5,773 nucleotides of DNA from Ktedonobacterales bacterium (GTDB lineage: Bacteria > Chloroflexota > Ktedonobacteria > Ktedonobacterales > JADMIN01): assembly GCA_025935235.1 (NCBI GenBank), contig JAICVT010000289.1, positions 1 to 5,773 of the forward strand. The letters are read 5' to 3'. Shown here one piece after another: positions 1 through 5,298 of this stretch (position 1 is its first letter; each line of letters opens with the position of its first letter). The notes beneath the pieces were generated by a model. It was not told the DNA's origin. It worked only from the letters and a program-made list of their open reading frames with translations, and made no database searches. Position numbers and translations under genes: made by a program.

Positions 1-2
1 AT

Positions 3-851
3 GGCGCGCTGCTCTATACACTGCCGACCGTCACAGGGCTGGCGACTCTTTATCCTCTGGAGGCGCTGCCGCAGTATCGACCGCCGAGCTGGGGCATGGT
101 CGCCGCGGTCGTCATCGGCGGCGGCTGGAGCCTGGGCTATCTGGCGCTGCTGGTGGCAGCCACCGCGCGCCCGCTGCGCGCGCTCGATCTGCGCCCGGCG
201 ACGCTGCGCCAGCCGTGGAAGCTCTGGCAGACGCTGACTGATTCGGCGCACGCGCGCGATCTGGCGCGGCTGCTGCTGGCGCTGGCCGCGTGGCTGACGA
301 TTGTGGGCTACACGCTCAGCGCCACTGCCGCCAACAATCCGCATTCCGGGCGCTACATGATCGGGTTGCTGATCGTCACGCCAGCGCTGCTCTGGCCGCT
401 GGCGGACCCGCTGTCCACGGGCCGCGCCTGGCGGGTGGCTGCGCTGGCGCTGGTGGGACTGTGCCTGCTGATTGGCGTGGCCAGCGTGATCCAGACCTTC
501 CCTGACGAGCTAGGCGCCAATGTCCGCGACCAGCAGCTCATCAGCGCGCTCGAAAGCCAGCGCGTGACACGCTTCTACGCCAGCTACTGGACCTGCGATC
601 TGCTGAACTTCAAGACACGCGAGCGCCTGACCTGCGCCGTAGTCAACGAGTACGCGCGCCCCGGCCTGACGCGCTATCATCCCTACGCGGTCGCCGTGCG
701 CGCCGACCCCAGCGCGCCCTATCTGCTCTCGCCCGGCTCCGAGCTGGAGCGCACCTTCCTGGCTGCCTCCGCCCAGAGCCATACGCGCTACAGCGTGCGG
801 ACACTCGACGGCTACCACATCTACACGCCTGTGACATCCCAGCCGGGCTGA
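3..851 (+). CDS. C-terminal part of a multi-pass membrane protein, possibly a family-39-like glycosyltransferase (5' end outside window)
   Basis: The frame is open from the window edge to a TGA at 849-851, giving 282 visible residues; the ATG at 96 is internal. Hydrophobic segments lie at about residues 33-53, 90-109, 117-135 and 143-163, followed by a soluble tail of about 120 residues. The segment NNPHSGRYMIGL before the third helix resembles the RYLxPL-type stretch near the end of the membrane part of family-39 (PMT-like) glycosyltransferases. The tail, with RVTRFYASYWTCDLL and GLTRYHPYAVAV, matches in style the C-terminal globular part of membrane proteins often annotated as such glycosyltransferases in Chloroflexota. 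Those enzymes use polyprenyl-phosphate sugars in the cytoplasmic membrane. The catalytic N-terminal loop is not in the window, so the function is an inference. Another polytopic protein with a soluble C-terminal domain is possible. Membrane location is well supported. Confidence 0.6.
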   Translation, partial: GALLYTLPTVTGLATLYPLEALPQYRPPSWGMVAAVVIGGGWSLGYLALLVAATARPLRALDLRPATLRQPWKLWQTLTDSAHARDLARLLLALAAWLTIVGYTLSATAANNPHSGRYMIGLLIVTPALLWPLADPLSTGRAWRVAALALVGLCLLIGVASVIQTFPDELGANVRDQQLISALESQRVTRFYASYWTCDLLNFKTRERLTCAVVNEYARPGLTRYHPYAVAVRADPSAPYLLSPGSELERTFLAASAQSHTRYSVRTLDGYHIYTPVTSQPG

Positions 852-863
852 GGCGAGCGCGAG

Positions 864-872
864 TGTTACAAT
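864..872 (+). promoter_or_regulatory. Candidate extended -10 promoter of the 187-residue gene
   Basis: TGTTACAAT reads as TGn followed by TACAAT, one mismatch from the consensus TATAAT. No good -35 is visible 17 bp upstream, as is common for extended -10 promoters. It lies in the gap after the upstream membrane-protein gene and would give a leader of roughly 85 nt before the ATG at 963. This is a prediction from sequence only. Confidence 0.4.
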
Positions 873-962
873 AGGGGTGATCGCCTCGCGCGCCCGCATT
901 CGATACGGCTGCGTGGGCGTCAGCATGCGAGCGGGTTACAGCGGGAAGCAAGAAGACGAGAC

Positions 963-1526
963 ATGAGCGATATGGCGCCAAACGAGCCACACGAGCCGGA
1001 TCAGTCGGATCATCCAGGCGAGGCAGGAGAGCCAGCGCCCGTGGGCGGCCAGGAAGCGTCCGGGCAGGCTGAGGAAGAGGCGACGGAAGAGCAGCCACTG
1101 GCGCGCGTGCGCTATGGCCTGGGCAAGGAGTTGCAACTCTTCCCGGATAGCCTGGTCATCCTGCGGCGCGAGGAGTTCGAGGCTGATCGGTTCGCGCTGG
1201 CCCATGTCCGCCGCATCATCCTGACACCAGGCGACCCCAACCCCAGCAAGCTGATCCTGATGCTGGAGCTGGATGAGGGCGATACGATCCTCGCCGCCGA
1301 GGGCATGAGCAATGTTGGCGAGTTTCGCACGCTGTTGAGCAAGCTGCGCGAGATCGCGCCACAGATCGAGACCGATCCGCCTGACATGGACGCCCAACTC
1401 GGCCAGGCGCTCGACATCCGGCGGCGCAGCTTGCTCGGCTGCTATGGCTCGATCGCGGCGGCATGCGTCCTGGCCTACCTGCTCTACCTCGCGCTGGCCT
1501 ACTTCGGCGCGCATGCGGTCCATTGA
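963..1526 (+). CDS. Unrecognised tail-anchored protein with acidic N-terminus and PH-like domain
   Basis: I do not recognise this 187-residue protein. Residues 1-47 are rich in Glu, Asp, Pro and Gly and look disordered. Residues 48-135 alternate short beta strands with polar turns (YGLGKELQLF, SLVILRREEF, HVRRIILT, SKLILMLEL, GDTILAAEG) and end in an amphipathic helix (FRTLLSKLREI), a pattern like bacterial PH-like domains. A single hydrophobic segment at about 157-182 follows the basic patch DIRRR, so the N-terminal domain should face the cytoplasm with a very short outer tail. No catalytic motif is visible, so a scaffold or membrane-associated regulator is the most one can suggest. The ATG at 963 follows a weak purine-rich stretch (AAGAAGACGAG); the ATG at 972 is an alternative start. 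It converges with the response regulator gene, with 42 bp between their stops and no clear intrinsic terminator there. Confidence 0.75.
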   Translation: MSDMAPNEPHEPDQSDHPGEAGEPAPVGGQEASGQAEEEATEEQPLARVRYGLGKELQLFPDSLVILRREEFEADRFALAHVRRIILTPGDPNPSKLILMLELDEGDTILAAEGMSNVGEFRTLLSKLREIAPQIETDPPDMDAQLGQALDIRRRSLLGCYGSIAAACVLAYLLYLALAYFGAHAVH

Positions 1527-1568
1527 GCCGCGGCGCCGCTGTACAGAGCTGATCGGAACTTTCGGGCG

Positions 1569-2018
1569 TCAGTGCGCCGTGGCGCTCAACTCATCCGCCG
1601 CGTCAGCAACGAGCTGAAGCAGGTCGTCCAGATCGAATGGCTTCGCGAGGATGTGTATATCCATACGTTTGAGCAGTCCCAGGCTCGCGGGAGAGAGCAG
1701 CTCGCGATTCGCCGTGACCAGCAGATAGCTATGGCGGGCAGGCAATTGCTCATACATCGTCACCCGCCGCAGCAGGGCATCGCCGTTGAGCCGGGGCAGG
1801 CGTAGATCGAGCGTCACGATCAGCGGGGTCACGCTCTCGCGCAGCATCGCCAGCGCCTCCACGCCGTCCCCCGCCTCGTACACCACATAGCCCTCGTCTT
1901 CCAGCGCGAACCGCAGCGTCTCGCGAATATCCGCATCATCCTCGACGAGCAGGACAGACACGCCAGCATGCTCGAGGGCATGATGCTCCCCTGTGATGTC
2001 GTTGTGCGTGACATTCAT
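1569..2018 (-). CDS. Stand-alone receiver-domain response regulator (CheY-like)
   Basis: This 149-residue protein is a single phospho-receiver domain preceded by about 18 extra residues. All key residues are present: acidic pair Asp27-Asp28 in VLLVEDDADIRE, phospho-acceptor Asp71 in LDLRLPRLNG, the switch Thr102 in LLVTAN, and Lys126 in the LAKPF motif, with a final helix DLDDLLQLVADAADEL. There is no DNA-binding or enzymatic output domain, so it should signal by protein contact after phosphorylation by a histidine kinase, in the cytoplasm. No kinase is in the window and the partner is unknown. An in-frame ATG at 2085-2087 would add 23 residues, but the start at 2018 is preferred because AGAGGAA lies 6 nt upstream and the extension is not receiver-like. 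The gap before the gene is unusually structured. Confidence 0.9.
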   Translation of the reverse strand: MNVTHNDITGEHHALEHAGVSVLLVEDDADIRETLRFALEDEGYVVYEAGDGVEALAMLRESVTPLIVTLDLRLPRLNGDALLRRVTMYEQLPARHSYLLVTANRELLSPASLGLLKRMDIHILAKPFDLDDLLQLVADAADELSATAH

Positions 2019-2024
2019 GCGCGC

Positions 2025-2031
2025 TTCCTCT
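2025..2031 (-). promoter_or_regulatory. Ribosome binding site that decides the response regulator start
   Basis: On the minus strand AGAGGAA lies 6 nt before the ATG at 2016-2018. It supports this start over the in-frame ATG at 2085-2087. Confidence 0.65.
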
Positions 2032-2064
2032 GCTCGCTGTGTGGCGGCGTCGGCCTCGCCTGGC

Positions 2065-2101
2065 GCCACATCCCCGCATCCCCGCATCCCCTCGATGTGG
2101 C
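2065..2101 (-). repeat. Three tandem 8-bp G-rich units inside an 8-bp inverted repeat
   Basis: On the plus strand, one ACATCCCC and two GCATCCCC units lie head to tail at 2068-2091. They are bounded by GCCACATC (2065-2072) and its reverse complement GATGTGGC (2094-2101). On the minus strand, which is the coding strand of the response regulator, this reads as three GGGG runs separated by ATGC and followed by a GG, so it could form either a stem-loop or a two-layer G-quadruplex. It lies 47-83 nt before the start codon, so it would be in the mRNA leader or the promoter. Confidence 0.6.
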
Positions 2102-2173
2102 ATCACGCTGGTCTAACGCAGATTGTGGGCCACTACGCTTCAGCGTCTACGCAGGCGCCATGCGGCTCACACG

Positions 2174-2207
2174 GACGAGCCATCGGGTATCCTTCCGATG
2201 GCTCGTC
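2174..2207. repeat. Perfect 13-bp inverted repeat with 8-nt loop
   Basis: GACGAGCCATCGG (2174-2186) is followed after GTATCCTT by its exact reverse complement (2195-2207). It sits downstream of the GlsB-type gene stop (2280) and upstream of the response regulator, both on the minus strand. Neither strand has a T-run next to the stem, so it is not a classic intrinsic terminator. Processing, mRNA stability or protein binding are possible roles. A second small hairpin (CGACGC / GCGTCG, 2215-2232) lies beside it. Confidence 0.7.
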
Positions 2208-2279
2208 GTGGACTCGACGCTTCCGCGCGTCGCGTGTTGGGTAAAAACTCTCAGAGGTATCGTGCCGCAAGGCGTGAGA

Positions 2280-2543
2280 CTACACAGTTCGACGCGCGCC
2301 GCCCGTAACCAGGCGCACGATCAGCAGCAGAACGACAGCGCCGATGATCGCCACGATCAGGCTCCAGATGTTGAAGCCCGTCACGCCAGTTCCACCGATC
2401 AGGCTCACGATGAACCCGCCGATGAACCCGCCGATGATGCCGACGATGATATTGCCGATGATGCCCAGCCCTGAGCCGCGCACGATCAGCCCAGCAATCC
2501 AGCCGGCGATTCCGCCGAGAATCAGCCACAGTATGATACCCAT
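2280..2543 (-). CDS. GlsB/YeaQ/YmgE-type small membrane protein (transglycosylase-associated family)
   Basis: This is an 87-residue, very hydrophobic, glycine-rich protein with three membrane segments at about 2-20, 26-48 and 58-79 and a short basic C-terminus (GGARRTV). The pattern LGGIAGWIAGLIVRGSG followed by GNIIVGIIGGFIGGF is characteristic of the Transgly_assoc family (GlsB/YeaQ/YmgE), whose members are usually 80-90 residues long. They are cytoplasmic-membrane proteins often linked to general or envelope stress; the family name does not mean transglycosylase activity, and the molecular role is unsettled. The start at 2543 is chosen because GAGGGGAG lies 11 nt upstream and the protein then begins directly with the first helix. 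A start at 2645 would add 34 non-family residues and read through the leader hairpin. It is probably transcribed alone, with a non-coding gap of more than 250 bp on each side. Confidence 0.9.
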   Translation of the reverse strand: MGIILWLILGGIAGWIAGLIVRGSGLGIIGNIIVGIIGGFIGGFIVSLIGGTGVTGFNIWSLIVAIIGAVVLLLIVRLVTGGARRTV

Positions 2544-2554
2544 CGCGTTCTCTA

Positions 2555-2562
2555 CTCCCCTC
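2555..2562 (-). promoter_or_regulatory. Ribosome binding site that decides the GlsB-type gene start
   Basis: GAGGGGAG on the minus strand, 11 nt before the ATG at 2541-2543, supports the short 87-residue form over the upstream in-frame ATG at 2643-2645. Confidence 0.55.
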
Positions 2563-2582
2563 GTAATGCGCGCCTCACGCGC

Positions 2583-2617
2583 TCGGCGGAAGCGGCGTCC
2601 GCTGCCGCTTCCGCCGA
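2583..2617. repeat. Perfect 14-bp inverted repeat upstream of the GlsB-type gene
   Basis: TCGGCGGAAGCGGC (2583-2596) and its exact reverse complement (2604-2617) are separated by 7 nt. The element begins 40 bp before the start codon of the small membrane protein, so it is either in the 5' leader of the mRNA or overlaps its promoter. No T-run follows on the minus strand, which argues against a plain terminator. A leader structure or a binding site is possible. Confidence 0.7.
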
Positions 2618-2792
2618 ACAGTGGCGGCGGCCATGTCTGGCGCACAGGCCCTCGTCAGCCTGGCTCACAAAGGGAACGCAATAGCGGCGCCAATCGTGTA
2701 TTTGGGGCACGGGAGCCGAATTTTTGCGACCTCGTGGCAGATCCGCGTGGCCTGTGGAGGGGTATGGTAAACAGCGCGCTCATGTTCGGCTG
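2618..2792. other. Non-coding spacer without a recognised gene
   Basis: Between the leader hairpin and the hairpin cassette I find no coding pattern. Frames open on the plus strand here are antisense to the GlsB-type gene or run into the hairpins. The promoter of the GlsB-type gene, read on the minus strand, probably lies here, but no pair of -35 and -10 boxes is convincing. Confidence 0.5.
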
Positions 2793-2925
2793 GCGGTTGA
2801 AACCGCGCCTGGGAGGCCCTTTCGGGCCGCGAAGTCCGCCTGCACGGATTGGAACGCCGTAAAACCCGCCTGCGCGGGTTTTACGGCGGGCCGCAAGGCC
2901 GACGCCGAGGCGCGACTTCAGTCGC
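2793..2925. repeat. Cassette of six adjacent hairpins (intergenic repeat element)
   Basis: Six short inverted repeats lie almost end to end. A: GCGGT/ACCGC with loop TGAA (2793-2806). B: GGCCC/GGGCC, loop TTTC (2815-2828). C: AGTCCG/CGGATT, loop CCTGCA, with one G-T pair (2833-2850). D: a perfect 15-bp stem, loop CTGC (2855-2888). E: GGCC/GGCC, loop GCAA (2889-2900). F: GCGAC/GTCGC, loop TTCA (2912-2925). C and D are diverged copies of one module exactly 30 bp apart. From general knowledge, modules of this kind (GCCTGCGCGG, GACTTCAGTC, GGTTGAAACC) recur between genes in Chloroflexota and some other phyla, so this is probably a copy of a dispersed family; no second copy of the whole cassette is visible here. 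Confidence 0.7.
2855..2888. terminator. Candidate bidirectional terminator hairpin
   Basis: This is a perfect 15-bp stem (2855-2869 with 2874-2888) and the tetraloop CTGC. Its core CCCGC/GCGGG is preceded by AAAA and followed by TTTT, so each strand reads as a GC-rich stem followed by four T. It lies about 90 bp downstream of the stop of the 285-residue gene on the minus strand, a plausible place to end that transcript. The T-run is short and pairs with the A-run, so termination is likely but not certain. Confidence 0.45.
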
Positions 2926-2975
2926 CAGCGGCCGAGCGCTCCTGACCACGGCGGCCACCTGCTGGGCGCGAACCC

Positions 2976-3833
2976 TCACGCATCGGAGGCTGAAGTGATC
3001 TCCGGCGCGGGCGTCATCGGCGCGTCGAGGTTCGCCGCCAGCCGTTCGGCGCCAATCCAGGTGAGCGAGACGAGCGTCATCGCGCCGGGGATGACTTCCT
3101 CGGCGTAGGGCGGCGCAGGGATGGTGGGCCGCCCTACGCGGTCTGTGCGGTCGCTGGGCCGCGCGCCGCGCGTGTTCGCGATGCGCACGCCGAGGCTGTT
3201 CATCACCAGCATGTTGCGGCGAGCCAGCGGCGCGCTGGGCGCATAGGAGTAGACATCAGAGTGCAGGTCGGCGATCTGCCGGTCGAGGTCGGCGGGCGTG
3301 TGGCCGAGCCGCGCGCACAGCGCGATGACCTCGCCGCGCAGCTGCGCTGGCTCCGGCATGATGATGGCGTCGAGCGCGTGCGAGAGATTGTAGTTGCGGT
3401 TGAGCAGCACGACGCGACCTTCCGCCAGGCGGCTGGCGGTCTGCGCGTCCCCGCTGTTCGCGGACCGCTCGATCTGCCGCGATACCTCGCCAAAGGGCAG
3501 GTTGTCGAGCTTGCGGTGGATAAACGCGATCACTGCAGCGGTCTGGCCCTCTTGCCAGCCGCGCAGCAGCCGCAGGCAGCGCTCGCCCTCATAGCGCATG
3601 ATATTGGTATAGACGCTCAGCAGCCGATCCTTCAGGTCGCAGATATAAAGGGCGTGGAGGTAGCGCACAACCTGCTCCAGCGGAAAGGAGGAGAAGCGCC
3701 GCTGCCCGTGGACATCCTGCACGAAGATGAAGCTCTCGAGAAACTCTTCCTCGATGCGCGCGAAATCGGCGAGCTTGCGGGCCGTCAGCTCATCTACCGT
3801 ATGCGCCCCGAGTTGCCCTGCGTTGGTCGTCAT
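2976..3833 (-). CDS. Conserved-looking soluble protein of unknown function
   Basis: I do not recognise this 285-residue protein. Residues 12-200 are mostly helical in pattern, with aromatic and charged stretches (FLESFIFVQD, VVRYLHALYICDLKDRLLSVYTNIMRYEGERCLRLL, AVIAFIHRKLDNL, GRVVLLNRNYNLSHALDAIIMPEP). Residues 200-285 are richer in Pro, Ala and Arg and look more loosely folded. There is no signal peptide, no membrane segment, and no nucleotide-binding or metal-binding motif that I can see; the three cysteines (65, 86, 173) are scattered. It is probably cytoplasmic. The start at 3833 is supported by AGGGGAG 8 nt upstream. It follows hemL on the same strand after 124 bp, enough room for its own promoter, and a tandem 10-bp repeat lies in that gap. 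Codon choice and GC content look like its neighbours, so it seems a genuine native gene. Confidence 0.8.
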   Translation of the reverse strand: MTTNAGQLGAHTVDELTARKLADFARIEEEFLESFIFVQDVHGQRRFSSFPLEQVVRYLHALYICDLKDRLLSVYTNIMRYEGERCLRLLRGWQEGQTAAVIAFIHRKLDNLPFGEVSRQIERSANSGDAQTASRLAEGRVVLLNRNYNLSHALDAIIMPEPAQLRGEVIALCARLGHTPADLDRQIADLHSDVYSYAPSAPLARRNMLVMNSLGVRIANTRGARPSDRTDRVGRPTIPAPPYAEEVIPGAMTLVSLTWIGAERLAANLDAPMTPAPEITSASDA

Positions 3834-3867
3834 AGCCGTCGCTCCCCTGTGTGCGCGTCGCCGTACT

Positions 3868-3887
3868 CAACCGTTCCCAACCGTTCC
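3868..3887 (-). repeat. Tandem 10-bp direct repeat upstream of the 285-residue gene
   Basis: Two perfect head-to-tail copies of CAACCGTTCC (GGAACGGTTG on the minus strand) occupy this stretch. They are spaced by one helical turn, 35-54 bp before the start codon at 3833, in the only region where that gene's promoter can lie if it is not read through from hemL. They could be adjacent half-sites for a regulator. Function is inferred from position only. Confidence 0.45.
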
Positions 3888-3957
3888 CGTGCGCGCAAAT
3901 CCCGCACGCCGCATACCGATTCTGGCGGGCGCGCAGGCGTAGTGACGCCCTCGCGCG

Positions 3958-5250
3958 CTAGCGGGCCGCGACCTGGCGCATCGCCACCTGCGCCGCCGCC
4001 AGGGTCCGCGCGATGTCGTCGTCGCTGTGGGCCAGCGAGACAAAGCCCGCCTCGAACTGCGACGGCGCGATGTAGACGCCCTGATCGAGCAGCGCGCCGA
4101 AGAACGCCGCGAACGCCTTCGTATCGGCGCGCTTGGCCGTCGCCTCGTCCACTACCGGCTCGGCGGTGAAGAAAGTCGTGAACATCGAGCCAACGCGCGT
4201 CTGATAGACGGCGACGCCCGCCTCGCGCGCCGCCGCGCCGATGCCCTCCGCCAGTGCGGTCGTCAGCGCATCGAGCCGCTCATAGACCCCCGGCTGCTTC
4301 AGCATCTCCAGTTGCGCCGTCCCCGCCGCCATCGCCAGCGGATTGCCCGAGAGCGTGCCCGCCTGGTAGACCGGTCCGGACGGCGAGACCAGCGACATGA
4401 TCTCGCGCCTGCCGCCATAGGCCGCCGCAGGCAGCCCGCCGCCAACGATCTTGCCCAGGCAGGTCATGTCGGGCTGGATGCTGTAGAGCGCCTGCGCGCC
4501 GCCATGCGCCACGCGAAAGCCCGTCATCACCTCATCAAAGATCAGCACAGCGCCATACTGCGCGGTGAGGTCGCGCAGCCCCTGCAAGAAGCCTGGCGCG
4601 GGCGGCACGCAGCCCATGTTGCCTGCCACTGGCTCTACGATGATAGCCGCGATCTCGTCGGGATAGCGCTCGAAGGCCGCACGCGTCGCGGCGAGGTCGT
4701 TATAGGCGACCACCAGCGTCTGCGCCGTGGCCCCCGCTGGTACGCCGGGGCTGTCGGGCGCGCCCAGCGTCAGCGCGCCGGAGCCAGCGGCCACCAGCAG
4801 CATATCGGCATGGCCGTGATAGCCGCCCGCGAACTTGATGATCTTCTCGCGTCCGGTGTAGGCGCGCGCCACGCGCAGCGCGCTCATCGTCGCCTCAGTG
4901 CCAGAGTTGACGAAGCGCACCAGCTCGATGCTCGGCACGGCCTCGATCACCAGTTCGGCCAGCCGCGTCTCGGCCTCGGTGGGCGCGCCATAGCTCGCGC
5001 CGCGCTGAGCCGCCGCGGTAATGGCCTCCACCACGCGCGGGTGGGCGTGGCCGAAGATCAGCGGCCCCCACGAGCCAACATAGTCTATATACTGGTTGCC
5101 ATCCACGTCATACAGATAGGCGCCCGCGCCGCGCTGGATGAAGACCGGCTGGCCGCCCACCGCGCGAAAGGCCCGCACAGGGCTGTTGACCCCGCCAGGG
5201 ATGACCTGACGCGCGCGCGCAAACATCTCCGCCGACCGAGAACGATCCAT
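3958..5250 (-). CDS. hemL: Glutamate-1-semialdehyde 2,1-aminomutase (hemL)
   Basis: This enzyme converts glutamate 1-semialdehyde to 5-aminolevulinate with pyridoxal phosphate, the last step of the C5 route to heme and other tetrapyrroles, in the cytoplasm. The 430 residues match the usual family length and are complete. Visible hallmarks are the N-terminal IPGGVNSPVRAF (17-28), SWGPLIFGHAHP (60-71), the cofactor phosphate-binding NSGTEA (115-120), GGYHGHAD (142-149), the cofactor-contacting Asp239 in IFDEVMTGFR, and the Schiff-base Lys267 in CLGKIVGGGLP. The C-terminal GVYIAPSQFEAGFVSLAHSD is also typical and separates it from other class-III aminotransferases. The ATG at 5250 follows GAGGA by 6 nt. 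The propeller gene upstream ends 48 bp away on the same strand, so co-transcription is possible. The other C5-route genes (hemA, hemB, hemC) are not in the window. Confidence 0.97.
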   Translation of the reverse strand: MDRSRSAEMFARARQVIPGGVNSPVRAFRAVGGQPVFIQRGAGAYLYDVDGNQYIDYVGSWGPLIFGHAHPRVVEAITAAAQRGASYGAPTEAETRLAELVIEAVPSIELVRFVNSGTEATMSALRVARAYTGREKIIKFAGGYHGHADMLLVAAGSGALTLGAPDSPGVPAGATAQTLVVAYNDLAATRAAFERYPDEIAAIIVEPVAGNMGCVPPAPGFLQGLRDLTAQYGAVLIFDEVMTGFRVAHGGAQALYSIQPDMTCLGKIVGGGLPAAAYGGRREIMSLVSPSGPVYQAGTLSGNPLAMAAGTAQLEMLKQPGVYERLDALTTALAEGIGAAAREAGVAVYQTRVGSMFTTFFTAEPVVDEATAKRADTKAFAAFFGALLDQGVYIAPSQFEAGFVSLAHSDDDIARTLAAAQVAMRQVAAR

Positions 5251-5256
5251 AGCTCT

Positions 5257-5261
5257 TCCTC
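5257..5261 (-). promoter_or_regulatory. Ribosome binding site of hemL
   Basis: GAGGA on the minus strand, 6 nt before the ATG at 5248-5250. It supports this start over the internal Met at codon 9. Confidence 0.6.
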
Positions 5262-5298
5262 ACCAGCCGTCACACTCGCAAGTAACTTCTCAATGCCA

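Noticed and set aside
936..1523. A 195-codon open frame on the minus strand opposite the 187-residue gene
   Set aside because: The plus-strand frame has an ordered layout (acidic tail, strand-rich domain, membrane anchor); the antisense product shows no domain pattern. This choice is less certain than for hemL.
2243..2257. CTCTGAGAG followed by TTTTT on the minus strand after the GlsB-type gene as a terminator
   Set aside because: The palindrome leaves no room for a loop and the stem would be only about 3 bp, too weak for termination.
2344..2862. A plus-strand open frame opposite the GlsB-type gene
   Set aside because: Its Met/Pro-rich repeats (PPMNPPMMP) are the antisense reading of the glycine/isoleucine membrane helices, and it runs on into the hairpin cassette.
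2793..2925. The repeated palindromes as a CRISPR array
   Set aside because: The modules differ in sequence and length, have no constant spacers, and no cas gene is present; they are adjacent hairpins.
3936..3949. GGCGT-AGTG-ACGCC hairpin just after the hemL stop as a terminator
   Set aside because: The stem has only 5 bp and no T-run follows on the minus strand, so it cannot be supported as an intrinsic terminator.
3261..4169. A 302-codon open frame on the plus strand opposite the 285-residue gene and the end of hemL
   Set aside because: It spans the ends of two minus-strand genes and their gap and becomes Arg/Pro/Ser low-complexity at its end; the minus-strand frames have ribosome binding sites and coherent proteins.
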